From NCBI GenBank assembly GCA_910584715.1, contig CAJUAN010000006.1, forward strand, positions 70,386 to 134,385: a DNA stretch of 64,000 nucleotides, given 5' to 3'. Below, piece by piece: positions 8,725-16,311 of the stretch (positions are counted from its first letter, which is position 1; the number at the start of each line of letters is the position of its first letter). Under the pieces are notes generated by a model. That model was not told the DNA's origin, did not search any database, and saw only the letters and a program-made list of their open reading frames with translations. The translations under genes and the position numbers were made by a program. This DNA is from an uncultured Oscillospiraceae bacterium. Lineage in GTDB: Bacteria > Bacillota > Clostridia > Oscillospirales > Ruminococcaceae.

Positions 8725-8791
8725 TGCATAAAAACGCAGCTTAAAAATCAGCGCAATACATAAAGGCAGGAGCTTGTTTGGTTTTTATGCA
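8725..8791 (+). promoter_or_regulatory. lon 5' leader with perfect 11-bp inverted repeat
   Basis: TGCATAAAAAC at 8725-8735 is exactly complementary to GTTTTTATGCA at 8781-8791 across a 45-base loop. It lies wholly within the predicted lon transcript, upstream of the ribosome site GCAGGAGG. A second small hairpin, TCGATTTTTCGA, sits just before that ribosome site. The arrangement suggests a regulatory leader; class unknown. Confidence 0.55.
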
Positions 8792-8838
8792 TATCGGAAG
8801 CGATAATTTATGTCGATTTTTCGACGCAGGAGGTTATT

Positions 8839-11250
8839 ATGAGGACAAAGCTTGAGAAAACTGCTGTGCCGGCTCTGGCAATGAGAGGCGTGGTCGTTTT
8901 CCCCAATATAGTTATGCATTTTGACGTATCACGGGAGAAGTCGGAGTCAGCGCTCAAGGCGGCTTTGAAAAATGACAAAATGATTTTTCTTACTACCCAA
9001 AAAGACGATGCAGTGGAAGAACCGTCGGTTAAAGACCTGTATCAGGTAGGCGTTGTTGCCGAGATAAGGCAGACTCTTAAAGGTGCGGACGGAATCACTC
9101 GCGTTCTTGTAGAAGGAAAATACAGGGCTAAGCTGATCGATATTATTCAGAGCGAGCCATATCTTGTTGCAGAGGTCAAGCCGTTTCCTGAGATAACCAG
9201 GCTGCGTACTGATGAAATAGAGATCGAGGCTGTTATTCGTGCGATAAAGCAGTCGTTCTATCAGTACTCCATGCTCATGCCGAGAATGCCAAAGGAGCTT
9301 GTTTCAGCTATAATGGACGAAAAAGACCCGTTCAAGGTTTTTGAAACGCTGGTATTCAACATTCCTTTAGCGGTTGAAGATAAAGAAATGCTCCTTGAGG
9401 AAAGCCACATAATCTCGCGTTTGGGTATGCTTTTGGCTATGATATCCCGAGAGGTTGAGGTACTTGACATAGAACGCCACATACAGGCGAGGGTACGCGA
9501 TCAGATAGACAACAGCCAGCGGGAGTATTACCTGCGTGAGCAGATGAAAGCTATAGCGAGTCAGCTTGGCGAGGACGAGGAATATCAGGATGAGATAGAC
9601 GAGTACACCGAATCAATAATGCAGCTTGATCTTTCGGAGGAAACAAGGACTAAGCTTATGAAAGAGGCGGAAAGGCTGAACAGAATGTCCCAGTCGTCTC
9701 AGGAGGCGTTTGTTATACGCAACTATCTGGACAATGTTCTGGAGCTGCCGTGGAACAAGTCCACAAAGGACAAAAACGATATAAACAAGGTCAAAGCCGC
9801 TCTCGATAAGGATCACTACGGTCTCGAAAAGGTCAAGGAAAGAATTTTAGAGAACATTGCGGTCAGAGAGCTTAAACCCGATATCAAGGGACAGATAATC
9901 TGTCTTGTTGGCCCCCCCGGTGTGGGCAAGACTTCTATTGGGAAGTCTATTGCTTCCGCTCTCGGAAAGAAGTACCAGAGAGTTTCTCTCGGCGGCGTTC
10001 GGGATGAATCCGATATCCGCGGTCACAGAAAGACATACATAGGAGCAATGCCTGGCAGGATAATCAATGCCATGAAGCTTGCGGGAAGCAATAATCCGCT
10101 GATACTCCTTGACGAGATCGACAAGCTCACTCACGATATGAGGGGAGACCCCTCCTCCGCGCTTTTGGAAGTTCTTGACAGCGAGCAGAACAACGCTTTC
10201 CGAGATCACTATATTGAAGTTCCTTTTGACCTTAGCAACGTGCTTTTTGTCACGACAGCTAATACTACTCAAACTATCGACCCTCCGCTGCTCGATCGTA
10301 TGGACGTTATCGAGATTACAAGCTATACCCGTGAGGAAAAATTCCATATTGCAAAGGAGCATCTTGTTCCCAAGCAGCTTAAAGCGAACGGTCTGAAAGC
10401 GATAATGCTGAAATTTTCCGACGACGCGCTTTACACTATTATAGATAACTACACCAAGGAAGCCGGCGTAAGAACTCTCGAACGCCGCATTGCCGAGCTT
10501 TGCAGGAAATCCGCGAAGCTGATTGTAAGCGGGGAAAAGAAGTCCGTCCGTATCGGCGAAAGAAATATCGAACAGTTCCTCGGAGCGAAAAAATATCTTG
10601 ACGACGAGTATTCCAAGAGCAACGAGATCGGCTTGGTAAACGGTCTTGCGTGGACGTCCGTGGGCGGCGTTGTTATGCCGCTGGAGGTTTCCGTATTTGA
10701 CGGTAAGGGAACTATCGAGACTACAGGCTCCTTGGGAGACGTTATGAAAGAGAGCGCAAAGATAGCGGTCAGCTATGTCAGGGGAATTTCCGACAAGTAC
10801 GGTATTTCGCCCGACTTCTACAAGGAAAAGGATATCCATATCCACGCGCCCGAGGGGGCTACTCCCAAGGACGGGCCGTCGGCGGGCGTAACCATGACTA
10901 CGGCTTTGGTGTCCGCGCTGGCTAATATTCCTGTACGTCACGACGTAGCAATGACAGGGGAGATCACGCTTCACGGCAAGGTACTGCCTATCGGCGGTTT
11001 GCGCGAGAAAACAATGGCAGCCTACAAGGCAGGTATGAAAACGGTTATCATTCCCGCGGCAAATAAGGGCGATCTTGAAGAAGTAGACAAGGTTGTAAAG
11101 GAAAATATTGATTTTGTGTACGCTGAAAGGATATCCGACGTTCTGGAGATAGCTCTCGAAAAAACAGAGCCGAGATATATCAAGCCAAAGCGTTCGGAGA
11201 ACAGCGAAAGCCGCGACGGCAGGGAGAACCGCAGCGTGGCAAGCTCCTGA
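8839..11250 (+). CDS. lon: ATP-dependent protease Lon
   Basis: Homo-oligomeric AAA+ serine protease that degrades misfolded and regulatory proteins. The N-terminal LON substrate domain (about 8-200) is followed by a coiled-coil region, Walker A GPPGVGKT and Walker B LILLDEIDK. The C-terminal peptidase domain has the catalytic serine in PKDGPSAGVTM (near residue 680) and the lysine in the LREKTMAAYKAG segment. The 803-residue length is typical. The last 20 or so residues are polar and variable. GCAGGAGG precedes the ATG. Confidence 0.97.
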   Translation: MRTKLEKTAVPALAMRGVVVFPNIVMHFDVSREKSESALKAALKNDKMIFLTTQKDDAVEEPSVKDLYQVGVVAEIRQTLKGADGITRVLVEGKYRAKLIDIIQSEPYLVAEVKPFPEITRLRTDEIEIEAVIRAIKQSFYQYSMLMPRMPKELVSAIMDEKDPFKVFETLVFNIPLAVEDKEMLLEESHIISRLGMLLAMISREVEVLDIERHIQARVRDQIDNSQREYYLREQMKAIASQLGEDEEYQDEIDEYTESIMQLDLSEETRTKLMKEAERLNRMSQSSQEAFVIRNYLDNVLELPWNKSTKDKNDINKVKAALDKDHYGLEKVKERILENIAVRELKPDIKGQIICLVGPPGVGKTSIGKSIASALGKKYQRVSLGGVRDESDIRGHRKTYIGAMPGRIINAMKLAGSNNPLILLDEIDKLTHDMRGDPSSALLEVLDSEQNNAFRDHYIEVPFDLSNVLFVTTANTTQTIDPPLLDRMDVIEITSYTREEKFHIAKEHLVPKQLKANGLKAIMLKFSDDALYTIIDNYTKEAGVRTLERRIAELCRKSAKLIVSGEKKSVRIGERNIEQFLGAKKYLDDEYSKSNEIGLVNGLAWTSVGGVVMPLEVSVFDGKGTIETTGSLGDVMKESAKIAVSYVRGISDKYGISPDFYKEKDIHIHAPEGATPKDGPSAGVTMTTALVSALANIPVRHDVAMTGEITLHGKVLPIGGLREKTMAAYKAGMKTVIIPAANKGDLEEVDKVVKENIDFVYAERISDVLEIALEKTEPRYIKPKRSENSESRDGRENRSVASS

Positions 11251-11287
11251 ATTAACGCGATTGGGACAAGTGAAAGGAACGCACTGT

Positions 11288-11881
11288 ATGAATTTTAACA
11301 AAGCTGAGTTTTACGCTTCGTACGGCAGATTCGACCAGATACCCGAGTGCGAGAGACCCGAGGTTGCTTTTTCGGGACGCTCGAACGTGGGGAAGTCCTC
11401 TCTTATAAATAAGATTTTCAACAGAAAAAATCTTGCGCGGGTGTCTTCTGTTCCCGGCAAGACAGCCACTATAAATTTTTATTCTGTGGACGACATTTAT
11501 CTGGCGGATCTGCCTGGGTACGGCTATGCAAAGATTTCAAAAAGCGACAAGCAGCGTTGGTCGGGGCTTATAGAGGGCTACCTGACCTCCGACAGGGATA
11601 TAGCCCTTGTCATGCAGCTTGTGGATATGCGTCACCCGCCCTCCGCGGACGATCTGCATATGATAAATTTTCTTATAGATCGGGAGCAGCCATTCGTGAT
11701 TATTTTTACAAAGGCGGACAAGCTTTCCAAACGTCAGCGGGAGGAACGCATGGCGGGTTTTGCGAAAGAGATACCGTACTTTGACGTTATCGAGACTATA
11801 GAATTTTCCGCTGTCACCGGCGAGGGCGCGGAGGATATCCGCGCGGTCATTGAAGAGGCTGTTTTATTGGAAAATGAATAA
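11288..11881 (+). CDS. engB: ribosome biogenesis GTP-binding protein YsxC/EngB
   Basis: Essential GTPase for 50S assembly. Motifs are GRSNVGKSSL (P-loop), DLPGYGYAK (G3), and TKADK (G4), with SAVTGEG near the end. The ATG at 11288 lies 9 bases after an AAAGGA site and gives MNFNKAEFYASYG, a normal N-terminus for the family; an upstream in-frame TTG at 11261 would add nine residues without a ribosome site. Length is 197 residues. It follows lon in the standard order and marks the left edge of the accessory block. Confidence 0.95.
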   Translation: MNFNKAEFYASYGRFDQIPECERPEVAFSGRSNVGKSSLINKIFNRKNLARVSSVPGKTATINFYSVDDIYLADLPGYGYAKISKSDKQRWSGLIEGYLTSDRDIALVMQLVDMRHPPSADDLHMINFLIDREQPFVIIFTKADKLSKRQREERMAGFAKEIPYFDVIETIEFSAVTGEGAEDIRAVIEEAVLLENE

Positions 11882-11901
11882 GTACAATTTTGGATATGCA
11901 C

Positions 11902-11926
11902 AATTCCCGCGATAAACGGTGGAAAA
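11902..11926 (-). repeat. possible decayed half copy of the array element
   Basis: On the minus strand this reads TTCC, then GTTTATCG, then GGAAT, the same three blocks in the same order as the left half of the elements at 12604, 13431, 14150 and 14943, with short indels between them. The plus strand shares CGCGATAAA with the right half at 12041. It is short and diverged and could be chance. Confidence 0.35.
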
Positions 11927-11991
11927 TTGCTTTAAATAGATTGACTTTGCAGGAGAATATAAAAATCCTGCAAAAAATTTCTGCATTTATA

Positions 11992-12020
11992 TTGACAAAT
12001 TCTGAAAGATTGTGTATTAT
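11992..12020 (+). promoter_or_regulatory. consensus promoter in front of the accessory array
   Basis: TTGACA at 11992-11997, 17 bases, TATTAT at 12015-12020, with TG dinucleotides just before the -10. It is among the best sigma-A promoters in the window. Transcription would start near 12027 and enter the half element and the first array gene. All array genes lie in this direction. Confidence 0.85.
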
Positions 12021-12060
12021 AAGAATAGGTAATAATGCTGCGCGATAAATCGGAATTTAA
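12021..12060 (+). repeat. array element R0: right half only
   Basis: GCTGCGCGATAAATCGGAAT at 12037-12056 matches the right halves at 12664, 13500 and 14230. The preceding ATAGGTAATAAT is also shared (ATAGGTAAAAAT at 12651). No left half (TTCCTGTTTATCG type) occurs upstream in this orientation, so the copy is a half element. It immediately precedes the AAAGGAGCA ribosome site of the first array gene. Confidence 0.8.
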
Positions 12061-12071
12061 AGGAGCAGACT

Positions 12072-12602
12072 ATGAAAATAATAGCGTTCGGAGCCGTAAC
12101 GGCAGGTGGAAAGACAACAGTTGTAAATGCAATTAAAGATAGGCTGCCAAGAACAGTGTCACTTCACTTTGATGATTACTCGTTTGATGGAGAAGTCGAA
12201 GACTTTTCAAAATGGGTATCGGAGGGCGCGGATGTTAATGTATGGGACTTATCTCCGTTAAAAGCGGATATTGAAAGAATTATCCGCAGCGGCGAATATG
12301 AATACCTGTTGCTGGACTATCCATTTGCATACCAACATCAAATGATCAAGGGCTATTTGAATTGCTGCATATTTATTGATACGCCGTTAGATATAGCAAT
12401 GGCCCGAAGAGTTCTCAGAGATATGAAAGGGGCTGCGGCAGATGAAATTCGTAATGAAATGAATATATATTTGAAATGTGCAAGAACAGCTTATGTTCAA
12501 ATGCAGAAAGATCATTTGTCAGCTTCCGATTATGTGATCGACGGTGCAAAGGAACTTGAGGACATTATCAGTGAAGCTATGGAGATTGTTTTAAGATGTT
12601 AA
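12072..12602 (+). CDS. P-loop kinase-like protein (array gene 1)
   Basis: A 176-residue protein with an N-terminal Walker A, GAVTAGGKTT (residues 7-16), and a following FDDYSFDGEVEDFS stretch like the lid/acceptor region of uridine-kinase-type nucleoside or small-molecule kinases. DYPFAYQ and IFIDTPLDIAMARRVLRDM resemble the later core strands and arginine-rich lid of that fold. Substrate unknown; a phosphotransferase acting on a nucleoside or an antibiotic is possible but not shown. It has its own AAAGGAGCAG ribosome site, is cytoplasmic, and is flanked by element halves R0 and R1. Confidence 0.75.
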   Translation: MKIIAFGAVTAGGKTTVVNAIKDRLPRTVSLHFDDYSFDGEVEDFSKWVSEGADVNVWDLSPLKADIERIIRSGEYEYLLLDYPFAYQHQMIKGYLNCCIFIDTPLDIAMARRVLRDMKGAAADEIRNEMNIYLKCARTAYVQMQKDHLSASDYVIDGAKELEDIISEAMEIVLRC

Positions 12603-12686
12603 GTTCCTGTTTATCGAGCGGAATACAATGCGTAACCAAGCATTACAATGATAGGTAAAAATACTGCGTGATAAATCGTAATTTAT
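12603..12686 (+). repeat. array element R1: full copy
   Basis: The left half begins TTCCTGTTTATCGAGCGGAA at 12604; the right half is TACTGCGTGATAAATCG at 12663-12679. The right half, read on the other strand, resembles the left half (TTxC-xx-TTTATC-xx-GC), so the roughly 85-base copy can fold as one long imperfect hairpin. It starts two bases after the TAA of array gene 1. The centre (GCATTACAATG) lacks the TATATTATA seen in R2 and R3. Confidence 0.85.
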
Positions 12687-12724
12687 TGAGTAGATCATTT
12701 ATATTAACACTGGAGGTTATTGAT

Positions 12725-13060
12725 ATGCAAAAATGGTGTACCGAGGATTGGCAGTTTGAATTGACTGCTATAGAGGGAAAAGCAGGACACTGCCGGCTTG
12801 GATTGGAAAAGGGAGATAAATTTGTCTTTTCATATGAATGTCCTGCCGGAATGTGTCCCAAAACAATGATAAAGGTATATACATGGTGCGAAGTTATTCG
12901 GTGCGGCGGTGATTTTACATACAGAGGTGAAAAAGAAAAGTATGAAATGAATATACCGTGCGCCGACGGGTGTATAAAGTTTCATCTTAAAGCAACTCCC
13001 ATTAACCGAGATGAAAACGGAAAACCTCTGCCGAACGGTCCAAGACCAAAAGATGAGTAA
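12725..13060 (+). CDS. TIGR04076 family protein (array gene 2)
   Basis: A 111-residue protein of unknown function. The pattern GHCRLGLEKGDKFVF, then a CPAGMCPKTMIKVYTW segment, CGGDF, and IPCADGCIKFHLKA matches the layout of the TIGR04076 family (GxCxxGxxxGDxF ... CP ... GG-F ... CPD). It is rich in cysteine (six), and paired cysteines could bind metal or be redox-active (inference). The ATG at 12725 is chosen for GGAGG at 12712-12716; an upstream in-frame ATG at 12668 lies inside the element border and lacks a ribosome site. Confidence 0.72.
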   Translation: MQKWCTEDWQFELTAIEGKAGHCRLGLEKGDKFVFSYECPAGMCPKTMIKVYTWCEVIRCGGDFTYRGEKEKYEMNIPCADGCIKFHLKATPINRDENGKPLPNGPRPKDE

Positions 13061-13108
13061 CTTCCTATTATAAGTATGATCTTTGTACAAAATTAGGAGG
13101 TTTATTGT

Positions 13109-13411
13109 ATGTTTGAAGAAATATCATTCCCTGAACATGAATATGAGTCAATTCAAAATTATTTAAATAAATTAGGGTATTGTTATACCACGAGGGTATA
13201 TAAAGAAGTAGGGAAATATAAAGTCGGGGAATTATATATCGCTCCATGGGGTGATGTATTGAAAATAGACGAAGTTAAAACATACCGGAAAGTATCAGAC
13301 CGCCCTTTTTATGACGAAATGAGTGATGACGAAAAGACAGAGATCCGTAAATATTCAGAAGATATAGGATTGCCGTATGAATTTATAAAATTTTCTAAAA
13401 GTACGGTATGA
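13109..13411 (+). CDS. small hypothetical protein, possibly PUA/ASCH-like (array gene 3)
   Basis: A 100-residue cytoplasmic protein. The segment TTRVYKEVGKYKVGELYIAP, then WGDVLKIDEVKTY and a C-terminal GLPYEFIKF, recalls ASCH/PUA-like small barrels (R-x-x-x-KY-x-x-G ... L-x-V), but this is a weak family guess. AGGAGG precedes the ATG closely. It shares a unit with array gene 2, since only 48 bases separate them and no element lies between. AT-rich compared with lon or lysA. Confidence 0.65.
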   Translation: MFEEISFPEHEYESIQNYLNKLGYCYTTRVYKEVGKYKVGELYIAPWGDVLKIDEVKTYRKVSDRPFYDEMSDDEKTEIRKYSEDIGLPYEFIKFSKSTV

Positions 13412-13429
13412 TTATATTTCAACAACGGC

Positions 13430-13523
13430 AATTCCTGTTTATCGGGCGTAATACAACGCATAATCTTATTGTATGGTATATTATAAGGATAAGTAAAATA
13501 CTGCGCGATAACTCGGAATTTGA
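13430..13523 (+). repeat. array element R2: full copy
   Basis: Left half ATTCCTGTTTATCGGGCGTA at 13431-13450; right half TACTGCGCGATAACTCGGAA from 13499. The AATTCC start and GGAATT end pair exactly, and TTATCG pairs with CGATAA. The centre contains TGGTATATTATAAGG, an extended -10-like sequence, so the copy might also start transcription of the next gene. It begins 19 bases after the stop of array gene 3. Confidence 0.87.
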
Positions 13524-13559
13524 TGAATAGTTTAAAACAATTATAAAGGATATATGAAA

Positions 13560-14135
13560 ATGGTGCATATAAGGAAAGCAAAAGAAACAGACCGTAATAA
13601 CGTAGCTTTATGTATTGCAGAAGGATTTGAAAAGGATTTTTCAATATTATGCAAAGATAATCAAAAAGTAGCAAAGGCTATCGCAACTGGATTGAATATG
13701 GAAAGATTTTATGTGGCAGATATAGAGGGGAATATTGCGGGAGTGCTGGCAATTTCTGATTGCACCGGCAGGGCTGCAAAAGCGGAAAAAGTATCTTTGA
13801 AGAAACATTTTGGGTTCTTTAAAGGAATTATTGGTACCTTGGTTTTGAAAGAAGAATTTGAAAAGCAGCTTGAGTATCCTATTACAACCGGATACATAGA
13901 ATTTGTAGCAGTACGAAAGCAATACCGTAAACAAGGTATTGCTGCAACTATGCTTAAAGAGAGTATGCTGCTTACAAATTATCAGGATTTTGTGCTTGAT
14001 GTTACTGATGTAAATAATAATGCTATTAAATGTTATACGAATATCGGGTTTGAGGAATTTAAGCGTATTCCGGAAAAACACGGTAAACAAAAAGGTTTTA
14101 ATGAGAGGATTTTTATGCGGTATTGTCGCAAATGA
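13560..14135 (+). CDS. GNAT family N-acetyltransferase (array gene 4)
   Basis: Acetyl-CoA-dependent acyltransferase of about 191 residues; acceptor unknown. The acetyl-CoA-binding motif A is YIEFVAVRKQYRKQGIAATM (V-x-x-x-x-R-x-x-G-I/G-x-A), and motif B is seen in DVNNNAIKCYTNIGFEEFKR. The ATG at 13560 is placed 9 bases after AAAGGA; an ATG two codons earlier sits only 3 bases after it. Such enzymes acetylate antibiotics, polyamines or protein N-termini; which one cannot be told here. Clearly AT-rich, unlike the chromosomal neighbours. Confidence 0.85.
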   Translation: MVHIRKAKETDRNNVALCIAEGFEKDFSILCKDNQKVAKAIATGLNMERFYVADIEGNIAGVLAISDCTGRAAKAEKVSLKKHFGFFKGIIGTLVLKEEFEKQLEYPITTGYIEFVAVRKQYRKQGIAATMLKESMLLTNYQDFVLDVTDVNNNAIKCYTNIGFEEFKRIPEKHGKQKGFNERIFMRYCRK

Positions 14136-14146
14136 AAGCAATTAAC

Positions 14147-14252
14147 AAATTCCTGTTTATCCGGCGGAATATAACACGTGCCCCAAAGCTTAATTTATTG
14201 TATTGTATATTATAGTAATAGGCATAAATACTGCTCGATAAATTGAAATTTA
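14147..14252 (+). repeat. array element R3: full copy
   Basis: Left half AATTCCTGTTTATCCGGCGG at 14148-14167; right half TACTGCTCGATAAATTGAAA at 14229-14248. It is the longest copy, with an A/T-rich centre containing TTATTGTATTGTATATTATA. The outer AAATT/AATTT and inner TTTATC/GATAAA blocks are complementary. It follows array gene 4 by 11 bases. Confidence 0.85.
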
Positions 14253-14287
14253 GACACAGCAGGTATATATGAAAAGGGATAATGCAT

Positions 14288-14941
14288 ATGAAGAAAACAA
14301 TTTTAAGATCAGTTATCAATGTCGTTTTTTTCTTCTTAATCAATTTTGGATTATGGGAAGTGTTAGTGGCAACAGGGATAAATAGATCATGGGCGTCGTT
14401 TACAGTCTATGCCGTTTTGATTGCAGTCGTTATTGCTATTTGGAACAAAGAGCTTTTAAGCAAATGGGATCAATTTAAAAAAGAAATAAAGAGTTGGCGG
14501 ATTTTTTTTATTGAACTGCTTATTTGGCTCGCTGCATCTTCAGTATTAGCATATATGTTTCAATACATTGTTAATGGGAGTTTTAAGACACAAAATACAG
14601 AAACGGTTGGAACAATGGCGGATACAATACCTCCAATTTTAACTTGTATCATGATGTCAATATTTACTCCATTCATAGAAGAACTAACTTTTAGGGAATC
14701 ATTAATTGGGTGGGTCAATAAAAGCAATAAAGCTGTGATAACTATTATGGCTATAATATCCATAATTGTATTTGATTGTATTCACTTATACGAATTGAGG
14801 GAATTTTTCTATTATCTTCCACTCTCAATTGGTTTGACAACCTTTTATATAAAGAACAATAGAAATATTTATTCAAGCATCATTATGCATGCATTGGCAA
14901 ACTTACCGGGTGCAGTTATGATGATAATAGGGATAATGTAA
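14288..14941 (+). CDS. CPBP family intramembrane metalloprotease (array gene 5)
   Basis: Multi-spanning membrane protein of 217 residues with the CPBP/Abi signature: EELTFRESL (EExxxR, about residues 140-148), FDCIHL (FxxxH) and HALANL (HxxxN). The family includes prenyl-protein proteases and bacteriocin self-immunity proteins; the role here is unknown. The ATG at 14288 is 8 bases after AAGGGA, better than the ATG two codons upstream. It is the last array gene; the half element R4 begins right after its TAA. Confidence 0.85.
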   Translation: MKKTILRSVINVVFFFLINFGLWEVLVATGINRSWASFTVYAVLIAVVIAIWNKELLSKWDQFKKEIKSWRIFFIELLIWLAASSVLAYMFQYIVNGSFKTQNTETVGTMADTIPPILTCIMMSIFTPFIEELTFRESLIGWVNKSNKAVITIMAIISIIVFDCIHLYELREFFYYLPLSIGLTTFYIKNNRNIYSSIIMHALANLPGAVMMIIGIM

Positions 14942-14980
14942 ATTTTTGTTTATCGGGCAGAGTACAACACTTAACCAAAG
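14942..14980 (+). repeat. array element R4: left half only
   Basis: TTTTTGTTTATCGGGCAGAG, then TACAACACTTAACCAAAG, matches the left halves R1-R3 (GTTTATCG, GGGCGGAATACAAC, TAACCAA). No right half (CTGCGCGATAAAT type) follows; the sequence goes straight into the GAAAGGAGCA ribosome site of lysA. It closes the array exactly at its right boundary. Confidence 0.82.
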
Positions 14981-14999
14981 TTTGAAAGGAGCATAAAAA

Positions 15000-16298
15000 A
15001 TGTTTGTATCAAAAAATTTATCGGTGAATGAAAAGGGACATCTTACTATAGGCGGACTTGACACGGCAGACCTTGCTCAAAAATACGGCACGCCGCTTTA
15101 TGTTATGGACGAGGATTTGCTGCGCGAAAACTGCCGCAGCTTCAAGCAGTCTATAGACCGCTGCTACGGCGGAAAAGGTCTTGTATGCTACGCCAGCAAG
15201 GTTTTCTGCTGCAAAGAGATGTACAGGATAATGATGAGCGAGGACATGGGGCTGGACGTGGTTTCAGCGGGAGAGCTCTACACTGCGGCAAGCGTGGGCT
15301 TCCCAATGGAAAAGGTATGCTTTCACGGAAACAACAAAACCGACGAGGAGCTTTCAATGGCTCTTGAACAAAATGTCGGCAGGATAGTGGTTGACAATAT
15401 TTTCGAGTTGGAGCGTCTTAACAGGCTTGCCTGCGAGCGCGGTGCAAAGGCGAATATTATGTTCAGGATAAAACCCGGCATTGACGCTCATACCCATGAT
15501 TTTGTCAGAACCGGACAGATAGACAGCAAATTCGGTTTTGCGCTTGAGACAGGAGAAGCGTTTGAGGCGGTCAAAAAAGCGATCTCCCTGGAGCATATAG
15601 AGCTTTTGGGACTGCACTGTCATATCGGAAGTCAGATCTTTGATATAGACCCATTTGTGCTTGCAGCCGAGGTAATGATGAACTTTATAGCTCGGATAAG
15701 GGACGAACTCGGTTACGAGATAAAAGAGCTTGATTTAGGCGGAGGCTTCGGTATCAAGTACACCGATGCGGACTCTCCCGTACCTTACGACAGCTACATG
15801 GAAAAGGTATCCGAAAAGGTAAAGGCTGTCTGCGCCGAAAAAAATCTTAATCTGCCGTTTATTCTTATAGAGCCGGGACGGTCTATTGCGGGGCCTGCGG
15901 GCATAACTCTGTACACTGTGGGCGGTATCAAGCATATACCTAATATACGCACCTATATTTCAGTTGACGGAGGAATGGGTGACAACCCCAGATATGCTCT
16001 CTATAAGTCCAAGTATGATTTTGTAAACGCGTTGAGGGCTTCGGAACCGAAGAGTGAGACCGTCACGGTGGCTGGTAAGTGCTGCGAAAGCGGAGACCTG
16101 CTCGGAGAGGGCGCCCCTATTCAGCAAACCGAAGAGGGGGATATAATTGCGGTTCTCGCAACTGGAGCTTATAATTACTCTATGTCCTCAAACTATAATC
16201 GTATACCTAAGCCGCCCGTTGTTATGGTAAAGGACGGTACTTCAAGAGTTATCGTAAAGAGAGAGACTCTTGAAGATATTGTCAGAAACGACATATAA
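15000..16298 (+). CDS. lysA: diaminopimelate decarboxylase
   Basis: PLP-dependent fold-III decarboxylase that makes L-lysine from meso-diaminopimelate. LVCYASKVFCCKEM holds the PLP lysine (near residue 66); LHCHIGSQIFD, DLGGGFGIKY and EPGRSIAGPAG bind the cofactor; GKCCESGDLLGEG carries the active-site cysteine. Length 432 is normal. GAAAGGAGC precedes the ATG. No lysine riboswitch lies upstream because the array half element abuts the ribosome site; expression may come from the array promoter or from element R3. Confidence 0.96.
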   Translation: MFVSKNLSVNEKGHLTIGGLDTADLAQKYGTPLYVMDEDLLRENCRSFKQSIDRCYGGKGLVCYASKVFCCKEMYRIMMSEDMGLDVVSAGELYTAASVGFPMEKVCFHGNNKTDEELSMALEQNVGRIVVDNIFELERLNRLACERGAKANIMFRIKPGIDAHTHDFVRTGQIDSKFGFALETGEAFEAVKKAISLEHIELLGLHCHIGSQIFDIDPFVLAAEVMMNFIARIRDELGYEIKELDLGGGFGIKYTDADSPVPYDSYMEKVSEKVKAVCAEKNLNLPFILIEPGRSIAGPAGITLYTVGGIKHIPNIRTYISVDGGMGDNPRYALYKSKYDFVNALRASEPKSETVTVAGKCCESGDLLGEGAPIQQTEEGDIIAVLATGAYNYSMSSNYNRIPKPPVVMVKDGTSRVIVKRETLEDIVRNDI

Positions 16299-16311
16299 GG
16301 GTACTTTAAAT

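Noticed and set aside
8488..8838. CtsR or CIRCE operator for the clp/lon genes
   Set aside because: No GGTCAAA heptad repeats or TTAGCACTC inverted repeat were seen here or before clpP.
9847..11301. 484-codon open frame on the minus strand over lon
   Set aside because: It is the shadow of lon, has no ribosome site or family motifs, and lon is certain on the plus strand.
12603..14252. Canonical integron attC sites
   Set aside because: The elements lack RYYYAAC and GTTRRRY core sites and no intI gene is in the window, so I do not call them attC; they are reported as an unclassified cassette-like element.
14942..15000. Lysine riboswitch before lysA
   Set aside because: Only about 58 bases are available and they are the half element R4 plus the ribosome site.
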